From Neoasaia chiangmaiensis (GTDB taxonomy: Bacteria; Pseudomonadota; Alphaproteobacteria; Acetobacterales; Acetobacteraceae), in contig NZ_CP014691.1 of assembly GCF_002005465.1 (NCBI RefSeq), positions 2,116,501-2,180,500 of the forward strand: a DNA stretch of 64,000 bases. The letters run 5' to 3'. Below are positions 26,337 through 32,950 of the stretch, piece after piece. The translations under genes and the position numbers were made by a program. The notes under the pieces are model-generated. The model did no database searches and was not told the DNA's origin. It worked only from the letters and a program-made list of their open reading frames with translations. The stretch's first letter is position 1. Each line of letters begins with the position of its first letter.

Positions 26337-26731
26337 TACTTGGCCTCCCGAGCGGTGCCGCGCGGAGGGAAAATCTGGGCGGCCAGCACGGTCGATGCAT
26401 GACTGGACACTCCCGACGCGCATTGGCGAAGGATCCAGCTTTCAACGATGAGAGCGGCTGTGTGCTGCGCCGTGGCGTTCAGGACGTTGGCTTCGTGCTC
26501 GACGGCATTGCCGGAGCAGACCTTGAACATGGCGTCGCGCAGGGCCTTGGAGGCTGCGACGCGGGCACGGCTGGCTGTGCGGATGATGGAACGGGTGTCA
26601 CCTTGGTGACGGTGGAGCTCGCTGAACTGCTGGATGCAGCGCGAGGTTATCTGGCGATCAAGCGAAGGGCGGCTGCATATCTGCGCGCCGAAGGCCTCGA
26701 CCGAAAGGCGTATGGACATTGTTGTCTCCAT
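26336..26731 (-). CDS. First gene of the leftward early operon, unknown function
   Basis: 131 residues from the ATG at 26731 (MSIRLS at 26719 is an alternative start). Helical and basic (TASRARVAASKALRDAMFKV). It starts 27 bp after a 17-bp operator and TTGACG box on the minus strand, so it is the promoter-proximal gene of the operon ending with int. No family recognised. Confidence 0.55.
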   Translation of the reverse strand: METTMSIRLSVEAFGAQICSRPSLDRQITSRCIQQFSELHRHQGDTRSIIRTASRARVAASKALRDAMFKVCSGNAVEHEANVLNATAQHTAALIVESWILRQCASGVSSHASTVLAAQIFPPRGTAREAK

Positions 26732-26757
26732 CGCGGGGTGGCGATGGAAACAACATC

Positions 26758-26780
26758 GTATAGCTTAGCTATACCGTCAA
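26758..26780 (-). promoter_or_regulatory. Leftward early promoter with operator OL
   Basis: On the minus strand TTGACG (26780-26775) is followed directly by the palindrome GTATAG-CTAAG-CTATAC (26774-26758), i.e. 17 bp fill the spacer before the -10 position. The same GTATAG-N5-CTATAC arrangement occurs at 27329-27345. A lone half-site CTATAC lies at 26799-26804. Control by the phage repressor and/or Cro is inference. The remaining sequence up to 26942 holds no supportable gene. Confidence 0.65.
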
Positions 26781-26942
26781 GAGAAAAGTGCAGCCTTGCT
26801 ATACAGGTGCGATAGCGCTCAGCGTGATACAGGTCATCAGAATAAAACGAAATGTGTTTGACGGCTCGCGTTAGTTCATGCTTTGTTCGCAAATGAGAGT
26901 GAAGAAAGGCTCTGTCTATGTGGTTAGAAAGCGTTCGTCTGT

Positions 26943-27275
26943 TTAGGCATCCGAGTGAGCCGATTCCGAAGAATGCTTCTGTCCCGATAGAATTTCGGCC
27001 TCAAGCTGCGATGCCAAATGGTGCGGAAGCCCAGACCAATCACCAAGAAACACATAGTCAAAAGTAACGTTTCTTGCGCGTGATAGGCGATATAATGCGT
27101 AAGGTTGAATTGGATGATTGCCTGACATCCAGTGGTTCAGGACGCCCTTGCTGACGCCCATAATGGCTGCTGCTTCAGTGAACGCCATGCCGAGCAGTTC
27201 GATCGCTCGGCGAAGGCGGTGTCCACAGGTGACCTGATAATCTGACAGGGAAAGTATCTCGACTTGCATGGTCAT
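26943..27275 (-). CDS. Phage repressor-like helix-turn-helix protein
   Basis: 110 residues from the ATG at 27275 (or 27269). A helix-turn-helix AFTEAAAIMGVSKGVLNHWM is flanked by CGHRLRRAIELLG and YALYRLSRARNVTFDYVFLG, the XRE pattern. No C-terminal protease domain, so it is not a LexA/CI-type self-cleaving repressor. It is divergent from the Cro-like gene across a 77-bp switch region, so it is the best candidate for the lysogenic repressor. Confidence 0.7.
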   Translation of the reverse strand: MTMQVEILSLSDYQVTCGHRLRRAIELLGMAFTEAAAIMGVSKGVLNHWMSGNHPIQPYALYRLSRARNVTFDYVFLGDWSGLPHHLASQLEAEILSGQKHSSESAHSDA

Positions 27276-27328
27276 GATGGTATCGCCACGCTGCATTTGA
27301 TGCGGTGAAGGAAACCGCTTGCTTTGTG

Positions 27329-27345
27329 GTATAGTAACGCTATAC
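27329..27345 (+). promoter_or_regulatory. Operator OR at the Cro-like gene promoter
   Basis: GTATAG-TAACG-CTATAC is a perfect 17-bp palindrome, extended by one more base pair on each side (G/C). TTGCTT (27319-27324) and TATACC (27341-27346), 16 bp apart, could be the -35 and -10. The predicted start of transcription then falls at or next to the A of the Cro-like ATG at 27353. Confidence 0.65.
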
Positions 27346-27352
27346 CGACGGT

Positions 27353-27571
27353 ATGGCTGACTCGTCTGATCTTCGCTCGGGGCTTGATGATGCGATCCGC
27401 ATTTGCGGGTCGAAAGCTGAGCTTGCGCGGCGACTAGGCATAACGCGCGGCGCCGTTCATCAGTGGGATGTGTGCCCATTAGAGCGCGCCATTGATATTG
27501 AGCGTGTGACCGGCGTCTCGAGACTGCGGCTTCGCCCCGATTTTTTTGCAAAATCGGGAGAGGCCGCTTGA
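27353..27571 (+). CDS. Cro-like (YdaS-type) helix-turn-helix regulator
   Basis: 72 residues. LDDAIRICGSKAELARRLGI with TRGAVHQWDVCPLERAIDIE is the YdaS/Cro-type helix-turn-helix; LRPDFF near the end is typical of this family. Divergent from the repressor gene and probably first gene of the rightward transcript. No Shine-Dalgarno is evident, and the -10 is very close, so the message may be leaderless. Confidence 0.8.
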   Translation: MADSSDLRSGLDDAIRICGSKAELARRLGITRGAVHQWDVCPLERAIDIERVTGVSRLRLRPDFFAKSGEAA

Positions 27572-27573
27572 TG

Positions 27574-27870
27574 TTATCCCTTCGTCTTCAGCCATTCCAA
27601 CAAGTCGCCGATGACTTCGCCAGTGCCAGGAACGTGCAACGACTGAACGCTGTCGATCGCGAAGCTGCGCGCCATCTTCCGCTCGTGGCAGTATGCCTTG
27701 ATCGTGTCGATGCGAATCGTGCCGTCGGGCAGTTGAACACCTTTCAGTTCGTTCAGCGTGATGACACGCTTCGTTTCGCCCTTCTTTCCCCCGTAGTGCA
27801 GCACAAGATCGGTCTTGATGTCCGATACCGTGACGGGCGGCAGACTTGGCTCTCCGATTTCGATTTTCAT
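27574..27870 (-). CDS. Phage protein with WYL-like motif pattern, unknown function
   Basis: 98 residues, convergent with the Cro-like gene 2 bp away. The segment IRIDTIKAYCHERKMARSFAI-D-SVQ resembles the AYCH-x-R-x-x-R-SF-R-I-D-R-I pattern of WYL-type ligand-sensing domains, but the protein is too short for a full one. Could modulate the switch; this is a guess from position. Confidence 0.55.
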   Translation of the reverse strand: MKIEIGEPSLPPVTVSDIKTDLVLHYGGKKGETKRVITLNELKGVQLPDGTIRIDTIKAYCHERKMARSFAIDSVQSLHVPGTGEVIGDLLEWLKTKG

Positions 27871-27920
27871 AGTTCTGTATCATCCATGCTTGGTTGTGGT
27901 GACCGCATGGTGATCCGTCG

Positions 27921-27946
27921 CGGCCGGTTGGGCAACCGACCGGCCG
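27921..27946. other. GC-rich hairpin between early genes
   Basis: CGGCCGGT and ACCGGCCG form perfect 8-bp arms around TGGGCAACCG. No T tract follows, so it is not a simple terminator on either strand. It lies inside a 19-codon frame (27907-27966) that ends in an ATGA overlap with the next gene. Confidence 0.5.
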
Positions 27947-27962
27947 TGGAAGGCGGTTCGCG

Positions 27963-28193
27963 ATGAGCGACCATCGCCTTTTGGATGCTGCAACAGGTTG
28001 CCTGCAATCCGCCCTGGCCATCGGGCCGGAAGCTTTCGTCATGGCATCGGTCCCGGGCGTCGCGATGCCGGCGACAACACAGCTCCTTGTGAAAATTTGT
28101 CCGGATGCAAGCACGGGAGGCGTGCGTCTGACCGTCTCCATGTTGCCGGTCCGTGACGGAACTGATCCGCGATCATGCGGTGAAAATGGATAG
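27963..28193 (+). CDS. Small phage protein of unknown function
   Basis: 76 residues starting in ATGA with a 19-codon upstream frame. Core SALAIGPEAFVMASVPGVAM, QLLVKICPDAS. No family recognised; support is frame, position and coupling only. Confidence 0.45.
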   Translation: MSDHRLLDAATGCLQSALAIGPEAFVMASVPGVAMPATTQLLVKICPDASTGGVRLTVSMLPVRDGTDPRSCGENG

Positions 28194-28199
28194 GCGGTT

Positions 28200-28601
28200 A
28201 TGACACTGGAACTACGTTTGAGCGCTTTGGAACTCGCAACACGTGTGCCGTGCCTCTCTGGAGTTGAGGAGATTGTCGACGCTGCGGAAAAGATCCTGCT
28301 TTGGCTGAAGAAGGATGAGCCTTCTACCCAAGGCCAAAAATGCTGCGCGGATGAAGAGCCGAAAGTTTTTGTTCCGAGTTGTTCGTCAGGGCGTGAGCAG
28401 CGCCTCAGTGTCCTGAAACACTCAATTCCGGAAATGCGGAAAGACCTATCGACGATGCAGGATGTGTATGCGCTTGCTTGCCCCGCAGGCGCATCAGACG
28501 ACGAGCTGCGCAGGCTTCGCAATAAGATTGCAGAGTTTGAAAAGTTGATTGATGTGGCGGAACGCGCTGTCGCATCTCTCGAAAAAAAGTTCGTCGGCTG
28601 A
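28200..28601 (+). CDS. Coiled-coil phage protein of unknown function
   Basis: 133 residues. C-terminal half is a likely coiled coil (DDELRRLRNKIAEFEKLIDV, AERAVASLEKKFVG). N-terminal half carries ELATRVPCLSGVEEIVDAAE and three cysteines. No function recognised. It ends 2 bp before the GcrA-like gene. Confidence 0.55.
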   Translation: MTLELRLSALELATRVPCLSGVEEIVDAAEKILLWLKKDEPSTQGQKCCADEEPKVFVPSCSSGREQRLSVLKHSIPEMRKDLSTMQDVYALACPAGASDDELRRLRNKIAEFEKLIDVAERAVASLEKKFVG

Positions 28602-28603
28602 CC

Positions 28604-28912
28604 ATGACGTGCCGATGGCCCTTTGGTGATCCACGCAAACCGGGTTTCCGGTTCTGCTGTGCGCCCGTGGCTGGCGGTGCGTCCTATTGTGCCGAGCATC
28701 GTCTCCTGGCCTTTACAGGTCCTGCTGTGACTGCGCGTCAGATGCGGGACGATCTACGTTTTGCGCGACTGGGCACCATGCGTGTCCGGACGTGTTCCGG
28801 GCCGGAGTTGGAAGCTCCGGCCCGTCGTCGTGAGGCTCATTTCCAATCGCCATCACCCCGCTTCGATCATGGGATGATGGAGGATTCGGATGCGGGAGTC
28901 TCGCGTGAATAG
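28604..28912 (+). CDS. Short GcrA-like zinc-motif protein
   Basis: 102 residues. TCRWPFGDPRKPGFRFCCAP then VAGGASYCAEHRLLAF is the conserved C-terminal zinc-type motif of GcrA, the alphaproteobacterial cell-cycle regulator that acts at methylated GANTC promoters. The N-terminal DNA-binding part of GcrA is absent, so this is a stand-alone tail module. It may interact with sigma-70 RNA polymerase like the GcrA C-terminus (inference). Followed by a 23-bp overlap with the next gene. Confidence 0.75.
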   Translation: MTCRWPFGDPRKPGFRFCCAPVAGGASYCAEHRLLAFTGPAVTARQMRDDLRFARLGTMRVRTCSGPELEAPARRREAHFQSPSPRFDHGMMEDSDAGVSRE

Positions 28913-29174
28913 CGGCAACTTCTTTCCACTTTCGCGCCTTGACGGCTGCGCTGAAATTGTGTCGCGCGTCCTGCGTCGCCGATTCGGCTCTGAGCGTCAT
29001 GGTGCCAAGCTGATCGCGCGGGCGGCTGATGTCAGCCCGCGGACAGCGCGAAACTGGATGGCGGGTTCCTGCGTGCCACGCGGTGACGAACTGATGCGCC
29101 TGATGAGCGAGTGCGACGAGCTCGCCGAAGCCATTTTCCAGAAAGTGCGGGAGGGCCGATGCCCAGAGGAATAA
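28890..29174 (+). CDS. Helix-turn-helix phage protein
   Basis: 94 residues from the ATG at 28890, chosen because GGAGG lies 6-10 bases upstream. The core HGAKLIARAADVSPRTARNW followed by MAGSCVPRGDELMRLMSECD is a helix-turn-helix of the kind seen in phage early regulators. It overlaps both neighbours. Confidence 0.65.
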   Translation: MRESRVNSGNFFPLSRLDGCAEIVSRVLRRRFGSERHGAKLIARAADVSPRTARNWMAGSCVPRGDELMRLMSECDELAEAIFQKVREGRCPEE

Positions 29175-29485
29175 CTGCCGAGATCGGCCGCTGGCTTGGA
29201 TTCGGTTATGACAAGGGTCCGCCGCGTATCTGGACGCTCGGGTGGGTCGTCATCAGCGTTCATGATGGTGTGGTGCTGCGGATTGGCAGCTACGCACTGG
29301 CGCTGCGTCGGGCGAATGACTCGATTGATGCGAAGGACGCTGAGATTGCCCGGCTGGAGCAGGCGCTCGCGGGTCGGCTGGACGAGATCGAAGCGATGCG
29401 GACATCGTCGCACGGCGGGTTTTCGGCCATTTGCAAAGTTGTGGTTGAAAACCTCGACCGGTTGGAAGGGAGCAACGACAGATGA
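29159..29485 (+). CDS. Phage protein of unknown function with coiled coil
   Basis: 108 residues from MPRGITAEIGRWLGFGY. Central beta-like part (LGWVVISVHDGVVLRIGSYA), then a coiled coil (LRRANDSIDAKDAEIARLEQ). It ends as ATGA into the replication-type gene. No family recognised. Confidence 0.55.
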   Translation: MPRGITAEIGRWLGFGYDKGPPRIWTLGWVVISVHDGVVLRIGSYALALRRANDSIDAKDAEIARLEQALAGRLDEIEAMRTSSHGGFSAICKVVVENLDRLEGSNDR

Positions 29486-30696
29486 CGTCGCTCCCAGCGA
29501 GCTTTGATCGATCAAGTATCACACCCATGGCGTTCTTGCGCGCGATGCCGGCTGAGCAGCGCGGTGTCTTTCATAGCGTCCTGGATGCTCTGAAGAGTGC
29601 CCGTGATGCCGTCTTCCGTGCGGGGGCCCAGCCCCTTAGCGACGGGCAGATTGCGATGCTGGCGTGCGAGACGGAAGACGTGCTGGCGCGGACGGTCCCT
29701 GAACTTGTCCGTACGGGCTTTCTCGGCCGCGACGATGACGGGGCGCTTTATAGCCCGCACCTGGTCGATCGTGCATTGCGCCGAGAGGAGAGGGCACGGA
29801 TCCGTGCTGAACGTGAGGCGCGTGCCGCTGAATTTGTGACGCGGCAGGAAGCAGGCGAATTTCCGTCCGATGCAGACGTCCGTGCGCTGACGGCGCCAGC
29901 CAATGGAAGGTTTGGTGGTCGCCCTCGCAAAGGTGAGACGGCCGAGCAGGCGCATGCTCGTCGCGCAGCGGCATTCGAAGAGAAACGTCGCCAGCATGAA
30001 ATGCGGCTTCTTTCGAAGATCGATGGTGGGCCAGTTCCGGAAAATGCGGAAACCAAAAACCAAAAACCTTTTTCAGAAACGGTTTTGGTTTCCGGGGTTT
30101 CGGTTTCTGAAAAGGTTTCCGGGTTTCCCGTAGATCTAGAATCAGAAGAAAAGAATATCCCTTCTAATTCTGATTCTACGAAAACTCCGGAAACCGAAAC
30201 TGGCCCGGTTACGGCACCAGTTTCGCCCGAAGCCGTGAGTCAGCTGGCCGCGCGGATCATGAACGTATCGAAGCTGCCGGAGAACCAGCTCGGGTTTGCC
30301 AAATCAATGGGTGGCAAATGGCTTCGGGAGGGCATCCCGGCGGATGTGATCGTCCAGGCCATTGCCGATCATCTCGCCGCCATGGCGAAGAACGGCGACG
30401 TTCCGCAAAAAATGGGCGTTTTCCGTGGCAAGCCGGAAGATGCATGGGCTGATGCGCGGGCGGCCGGGGCGGTTATCGACACAGCACGGCATGATCGTGC
30501 GGAGTGGGAAATTGAAGGTGACGCCGCTTACGAGAAGGCGACGCGTGAAATGAGCCGGATGCTGCAGAGCGACCGTGACTACGGGAAATTCACCCGTGCG
30601 TGGCCAGATCGCGCGCGCGAGTTGGGCCTCCCAGCTTGTGAGATGACGCGCGATGCTTACCGGAATGCGTATCGCCCGCGGGACGTGGCAGCATGA
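29482..30696 (+). CDS. Phage replication-type protein (initiator candidate)
   Basis: 404 residues in three parts: an N-terminal winged-helix-like region (about 1-95, LSDGQIAMLACETEDVLART, VPELVRTGFL), a basic helical linker with GRFGGRPRKGETAEQAHARR, a low-complexity middle (about 185-245, rich in S, E, T, K, V), and a C-terminal helical domain (MGGKWLREGIPADVIVQAIA). Layout and place after the early regulators resemble phage replication initiators of the lambda O type; no helicase or primase motifs are visible. Direct and inverted repeats inside the gene suggest an origin. Confidence 0.6.
   Translation: MTSLPASFDRSSITPMAFLRAMPAEQRGVFHSVLDALKSARDAVFRAGAQPLSDGQIAMLACETEDVLARTVPELVRTGFLGRDDDGALYSPHLVDRALRREERARIRAEREARAAEFVTRQEAGEFPSDADVRALTAPANGRFGGRPRKGETAEQAHARRAAAFEEKRRQHEMRLLSKIDGGPVPENAETKNQKPFSETVLVSGVSVSEKVSGFPVDLESEEKNIPSNSDSTKTPETETGPVTAPVSPEAVSQLAARIMNVSKLPENQLGFAKSMGGKWLREGIPADVIVQAIADHLAAMAKNGDVPQKMGVFRGKPEDAWADARAAGAVIDTARHDRAEWEIEGDAAYEKATREMSRMLQSDRDYGKFTRAWPDRARELGLPACEMTRDAYRNAYRPRDVAA
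30048..30195. other. Candidate phage replication origin (repeat cluster inside the replication-type gene)
   Basis: A/T-rich stretch with many copies of GGAAACC or its complement GGTTTCC (e.g. 30048-30054, 30087-30093, 30114-30120), TTTTCAGAAAC paired with GTTTCTGAAAA about 22 bp apart, and an 11-bp inverted repeat TAGAATCAGAA / TTCTGATTCTA (within 30137-30178). It encodes only a low-complexity linker, like the iteron region in lambda O. Function is inference. Confidence 0.5.
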
Positions 30697-30842
30697 GGTA
30701 CGTCGCGATCACCGCCATTGTCATTGCAGTTCTGGCATGCGTGACCGTCCTTGCGCTGAACGGGCAACAGCCGTTCGCCAAGGATTTGGGCGGTTACGCT
30801 TTGGGTCTGCTTTTCCTCATGATCATTCTGGGGTGGCTGTAG
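30693..30842 (+). CDS. 49-residue membrane protein
   Basis: Starts in ATGA with the replication-type gene. Two hydrophobic segments (YVAITAIVIAVLACVTVLAL and YALGLLFLMIILGWL) separated by NGQQPFAKDLGG. No family recognised. Confidence 0.5.
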   Translation: MRYVAITAIVIAVLACVTVLALNGQQPFAKDLGGYALGLLFLMIILGWL

Positions 30843-30843
30843 G

Positions 30844-30891
30844 ATGTCCGCTCCAGATACGCGACGTCTGCTAGGGGCACAATATTCATGA
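30844..30891 (+). CDS. 15-codon mini-frame, possible coupling leader
   Basis: ATG at 30844 to TGA at 30889-30891 (MSAPDTRRLLGAQYS), overlapping the methyltransferase ATG as ATGA. The encoded peptide has no recognisable identity; it may only deliver ribosomes to the next start. Confidence 0.25.
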   Translation: MSAPDTRRLLGAQYS

Positions 30892-31514
30892 GAGCCTCGG
30901 GCTACGCGCGTCACGAAGATGGTTGGTACGTCGAGCCACCTTGGGCGGTCGATGCATTGATCGAGGTCGAAAGGCCATTCTCGGGGCTTGTCGTTGATCC
31001 CTGCTGCGGCGCGGGTAATGTCGTCAAGCGGCTGGAGCTTGCCGGTTACCTCGCGAAAGGTGGCGATTTACGGATGCGGTGGGACCGCGCTGTGATCGGA
31101 ACGTTTTCCACCACACTTGAGTGCTATCAGCCGGACAGTGTTGTCAGCAATCCGCCGTATCATCTGGCGCAAGAGGTGATCGATTGCGCGCTAAAGTACT
31201 CGAGCGACCGTGTGTGCATGCTACTACGGCTAGGATTTCTTGAGAGTGTGAAGCGGCGAGGATGGTTCCAGGCGACCCCGCTCGCCCGGGTTTGGGTTTC
31301 GAGCCGGCGGATGTCGATGCCGCCCGGCGGTTCAGATGTGAAGGCGGATGGAGGCGCGATCCCGTACGCCTGGTATGTGTGGGAACATGGCTATTCTGGC
31401 GCGCCGACCCTCGGATTTCTCCCGGATGCCGGTATGGGGCAGCAATCTCATTCTCTTCCGCGATCCTCGACCGACCGATCTATCGATGCTCTGTCCAGGA
31501 GCGTGAGGCGATGA
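30888..31514 (+). CDS. SAM-dependent DNA adenine methyltransferase-like protein
   Basis: 208 residues. DPCCGAGN (37-44) is the SAM-binding motif and SNPPYH (87-92) the NPPY catalytic motif of amino-methyltransferases; EPPWAVDALIEVERPFSG precedes. Target-recognition domain is not obvious, so the substrate is probably DNA adenine but unproven. The C-terminal 35 residues are low complexity. ATGA overlap with the next gene. Confidence 0.78.
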   Translation: MRASGYARHEDGWYVEPPWAVDALIEVERPFSGLVVDPCCGAGNVVKRLELAGYLAKGGDLRMRWDRAVIGTFSTTLECYQPDSVVSNPPYHLAQEVIDCALKYSSDRVCMLLRLGFLESVKRRGWFQATPLARVWVSSRRMSMPPGGSDVKADGGAIPYAWYVWEHGYSGAPTLGFLPDAGMGQQSHSLPRSSTDRSIDALSRSVRR

Positions 31515-31729
31515 CGATTCGAAGTATAGCGCAAGCCCAAATTCTGGGCTTTTTTTCTATCCGGTCGCAGTTATCTCGCACACGGAAAGAGATCGCTGTG
31601 TTAAAAGAACAGATCGCTAACAAAGACCTGGAAATATCGACATTACAGGTCCGCCTCAAACGTGTGCTCGATGGGCGGGACATAGATGGGCGTTTTGTTC
31701 GACGAGGCATCTCACGATCGGAGAAGTAA
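31511..31729 (+). CDS. Small coiled-coil phage protein
   Basis: 72 residues from MTIRSIAQAQILGFFSI; a basic coiled coil follows (TRKEIAVLKEQIANKDLEIS, TLQVRLKRVLDGRDIDG). ATGA overlap upstream, TAATG downstream. No function known. Confidence 0.55.
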   Translation: MTIRSIAQAQILGFFSIRSQLSRTRKEIAVLKEQIANKDLEISTLQVRLKRVLDGRDIDGRFVRRGISRSEK

Positions 31730-32250
31730 TGGCGTCTTCTGCCAGCGCCGCGAAGATCGACGCGGAAGAACAATGCGCCCCGTTTGAGGGCGCATCTGAG
31801 AAAACACTTATTTTCGTCGACCTGACACGCAAGGACGGTCAGGACGCCAGAATTGTCGCCCGGCGCGGTGCAGGGCTTTACGGATTACTCAAAAATCAGA
31901 CGATTACCGAGGCTCATGTCGCTGCCGCAGAATGTTGGGCCAAGGATTACGAGACGGGCGTCATGGGCGCTTCGGATCCTGATCGGGCGCGGCATAGCAA
32001 GCGCGGCGACATTCATGACATGATGATCGCGCGTAGTGCCGCGATGGGCCGATGCCAGGCGGTAAAGAAAAACCTTGGCGCCCTGGCCGAGCAATATCTG
32101 ATCTGGTTGACGATCGATGGTCTTTCGATGAGCGCTCTTGCGGCGAAAGCCGGGAAGGATCGGAAGCTCGTCACGGGCGCTGTCGAATTTCTTCTGGAGC
32201 AGTTGGTGGAATTTTTTGACGGGCAGCCAGGCACATTCTGGCGCGCTTGA
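31729..32250 (+). CDS. Phage regulatory-type protein (C-terminal helix-turn-helix, late-regulator candidate)
   Basis: 173 residues. C-terminal ALAEQYLIWLTIDGLSMSAL, AAKAGKDRKLVTGAVEFLLE resembles the short helix-turn-helix found in DUF6456-like and phage late-control proteins. It is the last gene before a strong terminator, a place often held by antiterminators. Assignment is tentative. Confidence 0.5.
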   Translation: MASSASAAKIDAEEQCAPFEGASEKTLIFVDLTRKDGQDARIVARRGAGLYGLLKNQTITEAHVAAAECWAKDYETGVMGASDPDRARHSKRGDIHDMMIARSAAMGRCQAVKKNLGALAEQYLIWLTIDGLSMSALAAKAGKDRKLVTGAVEFLLEQLVEFFDGQPGTFWRA

Positions 32251-32290
32251 CTTGGGCCAAGTGACGAGCGTAGACGTATAGGCTCTCGAT

Positions 32291-32324
32291 AGGCGTGTGA
32301 CTGGAAACGGTCCACGCCTTTTTT
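32291..32324 (+). terminator. Rho-independent terminator after the early rightward genes
   Basis: AGGCGTG pairs with CACGCCT around an inner GAC/GTC stem, followed by TTTTTT. It lies about 40 bp past the preceding gene. Confidence 0.8.
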
Positions 32325-32360
32325 ATTGGCGCAAGGCGTCCCCCCGAAAAGCGAATCCAG

Positions 32361-32768
32361 ATGAAAAACGTCGCGGCAGCGCGTGTGGGCGATATCGTCC
32401 TGCGCGGCAATCGTCATGTACTGATTGTCGCCGTTGCGGACGGTCTCGCGCGCGTCGTGCCGCTCATTCGGGGTCGCACGGAAATTCATCGATCAGACGT
32501 GCGTCTGCCCGAAGCAGCTTGCCTCTCGTTGAGCACACACAATGTCGTGCTGCGGTGTTGCGACGCTCATTGGCGGACGAATGTGTTTGCCCCTCGCGTC
32601 GGGCAGGCAGACGCAGCGCTTTTGAGCGACGTCACGCTTTCGTTGCAGCGGGAGGCGCAGACGCGTGAGATCGAGAAGCTGCCAGCCGGCATTGTGCGAT
32701 CGGTGCTCGGACGAGGTCCGAGGATCGGTGACTGCGGTCGGAAAGTAGGCGGCGCGCCATCCGATTGA
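32361..32768 (+). CDS. Phage protein of unknown function (SH3/PemK-like barrel suspected)
   Basis: 135 residues. N-terminal VGDIVLRGNRHVLIVAVADG then LARVVPLIRGRTEIHRSDVR is reminiscent of the PemK/MazF-like or SH3 barrel start, but no clear catalytic set can be seen and no antitoxin gene is adjacent. C-terminal half QREAQTREIEKLPAGIVRSV is helical. Treat as hypothetical. Confidence 0.45.
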   Translation: MKNVAAARVGDIVLRGNRHVLIVAVADGLARVVPLIRGRTEIHRSDVRLPEAACLSLSTHNVVLRCCDAHWRTNVFAPRVGQADAALLSDVTLSLQREAQTREIEKLPAGIVRSVLGRGPRIGDCGRKVGGAPSD

Positions 32769-32798
32769 TGAGCACGAAATGCGGCAGAATAATCCGGA

Positions 32799-32883
32799 GT
32801 TATCTGGCACCGATGGAAGAGCGATGTGGCAGATAACCCGATATACGGCCCGAAAGGCCGACAGATAATTACTGTTATCTGCC
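32799..32883. promoter_or_regulatory. Array of inverted GTTATCTG motifs and a hairpin upstream of the second recombinase
   Basis: GTTATCTGGCA at 32799 and TGGCAGATAAC at 32827 form one near-perfect inverted pair; CAGATAA-TTACTG-TTATCTG at 32862-32881 forms a second, perfect one. A hairpin CGGCC-CGAAA-GGCCG sits between them (32846-32860). The array is about 70 bp before the recombinase ATG. It could be a recombination site or an operator. Confidence 0.6.
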
Positions 32884-32950
32884 GGATTTAGTCCACTCGA
32901 AAGGCGCATGAAATGACGACATTTCAATGTGTTAGTGGAGATATGGACGA

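Noticed and set aside
26647-26892. Minus-strand 81-codon frame across the leftward promoter
   Set aside because: It would cover the operator and overlap the first operon gene in another frame; no motif.
26917-27066. Plus-strand 49-codon frame antisense to the repressor
   Set aside because: No family features and entirely opposite a better-supported gene.
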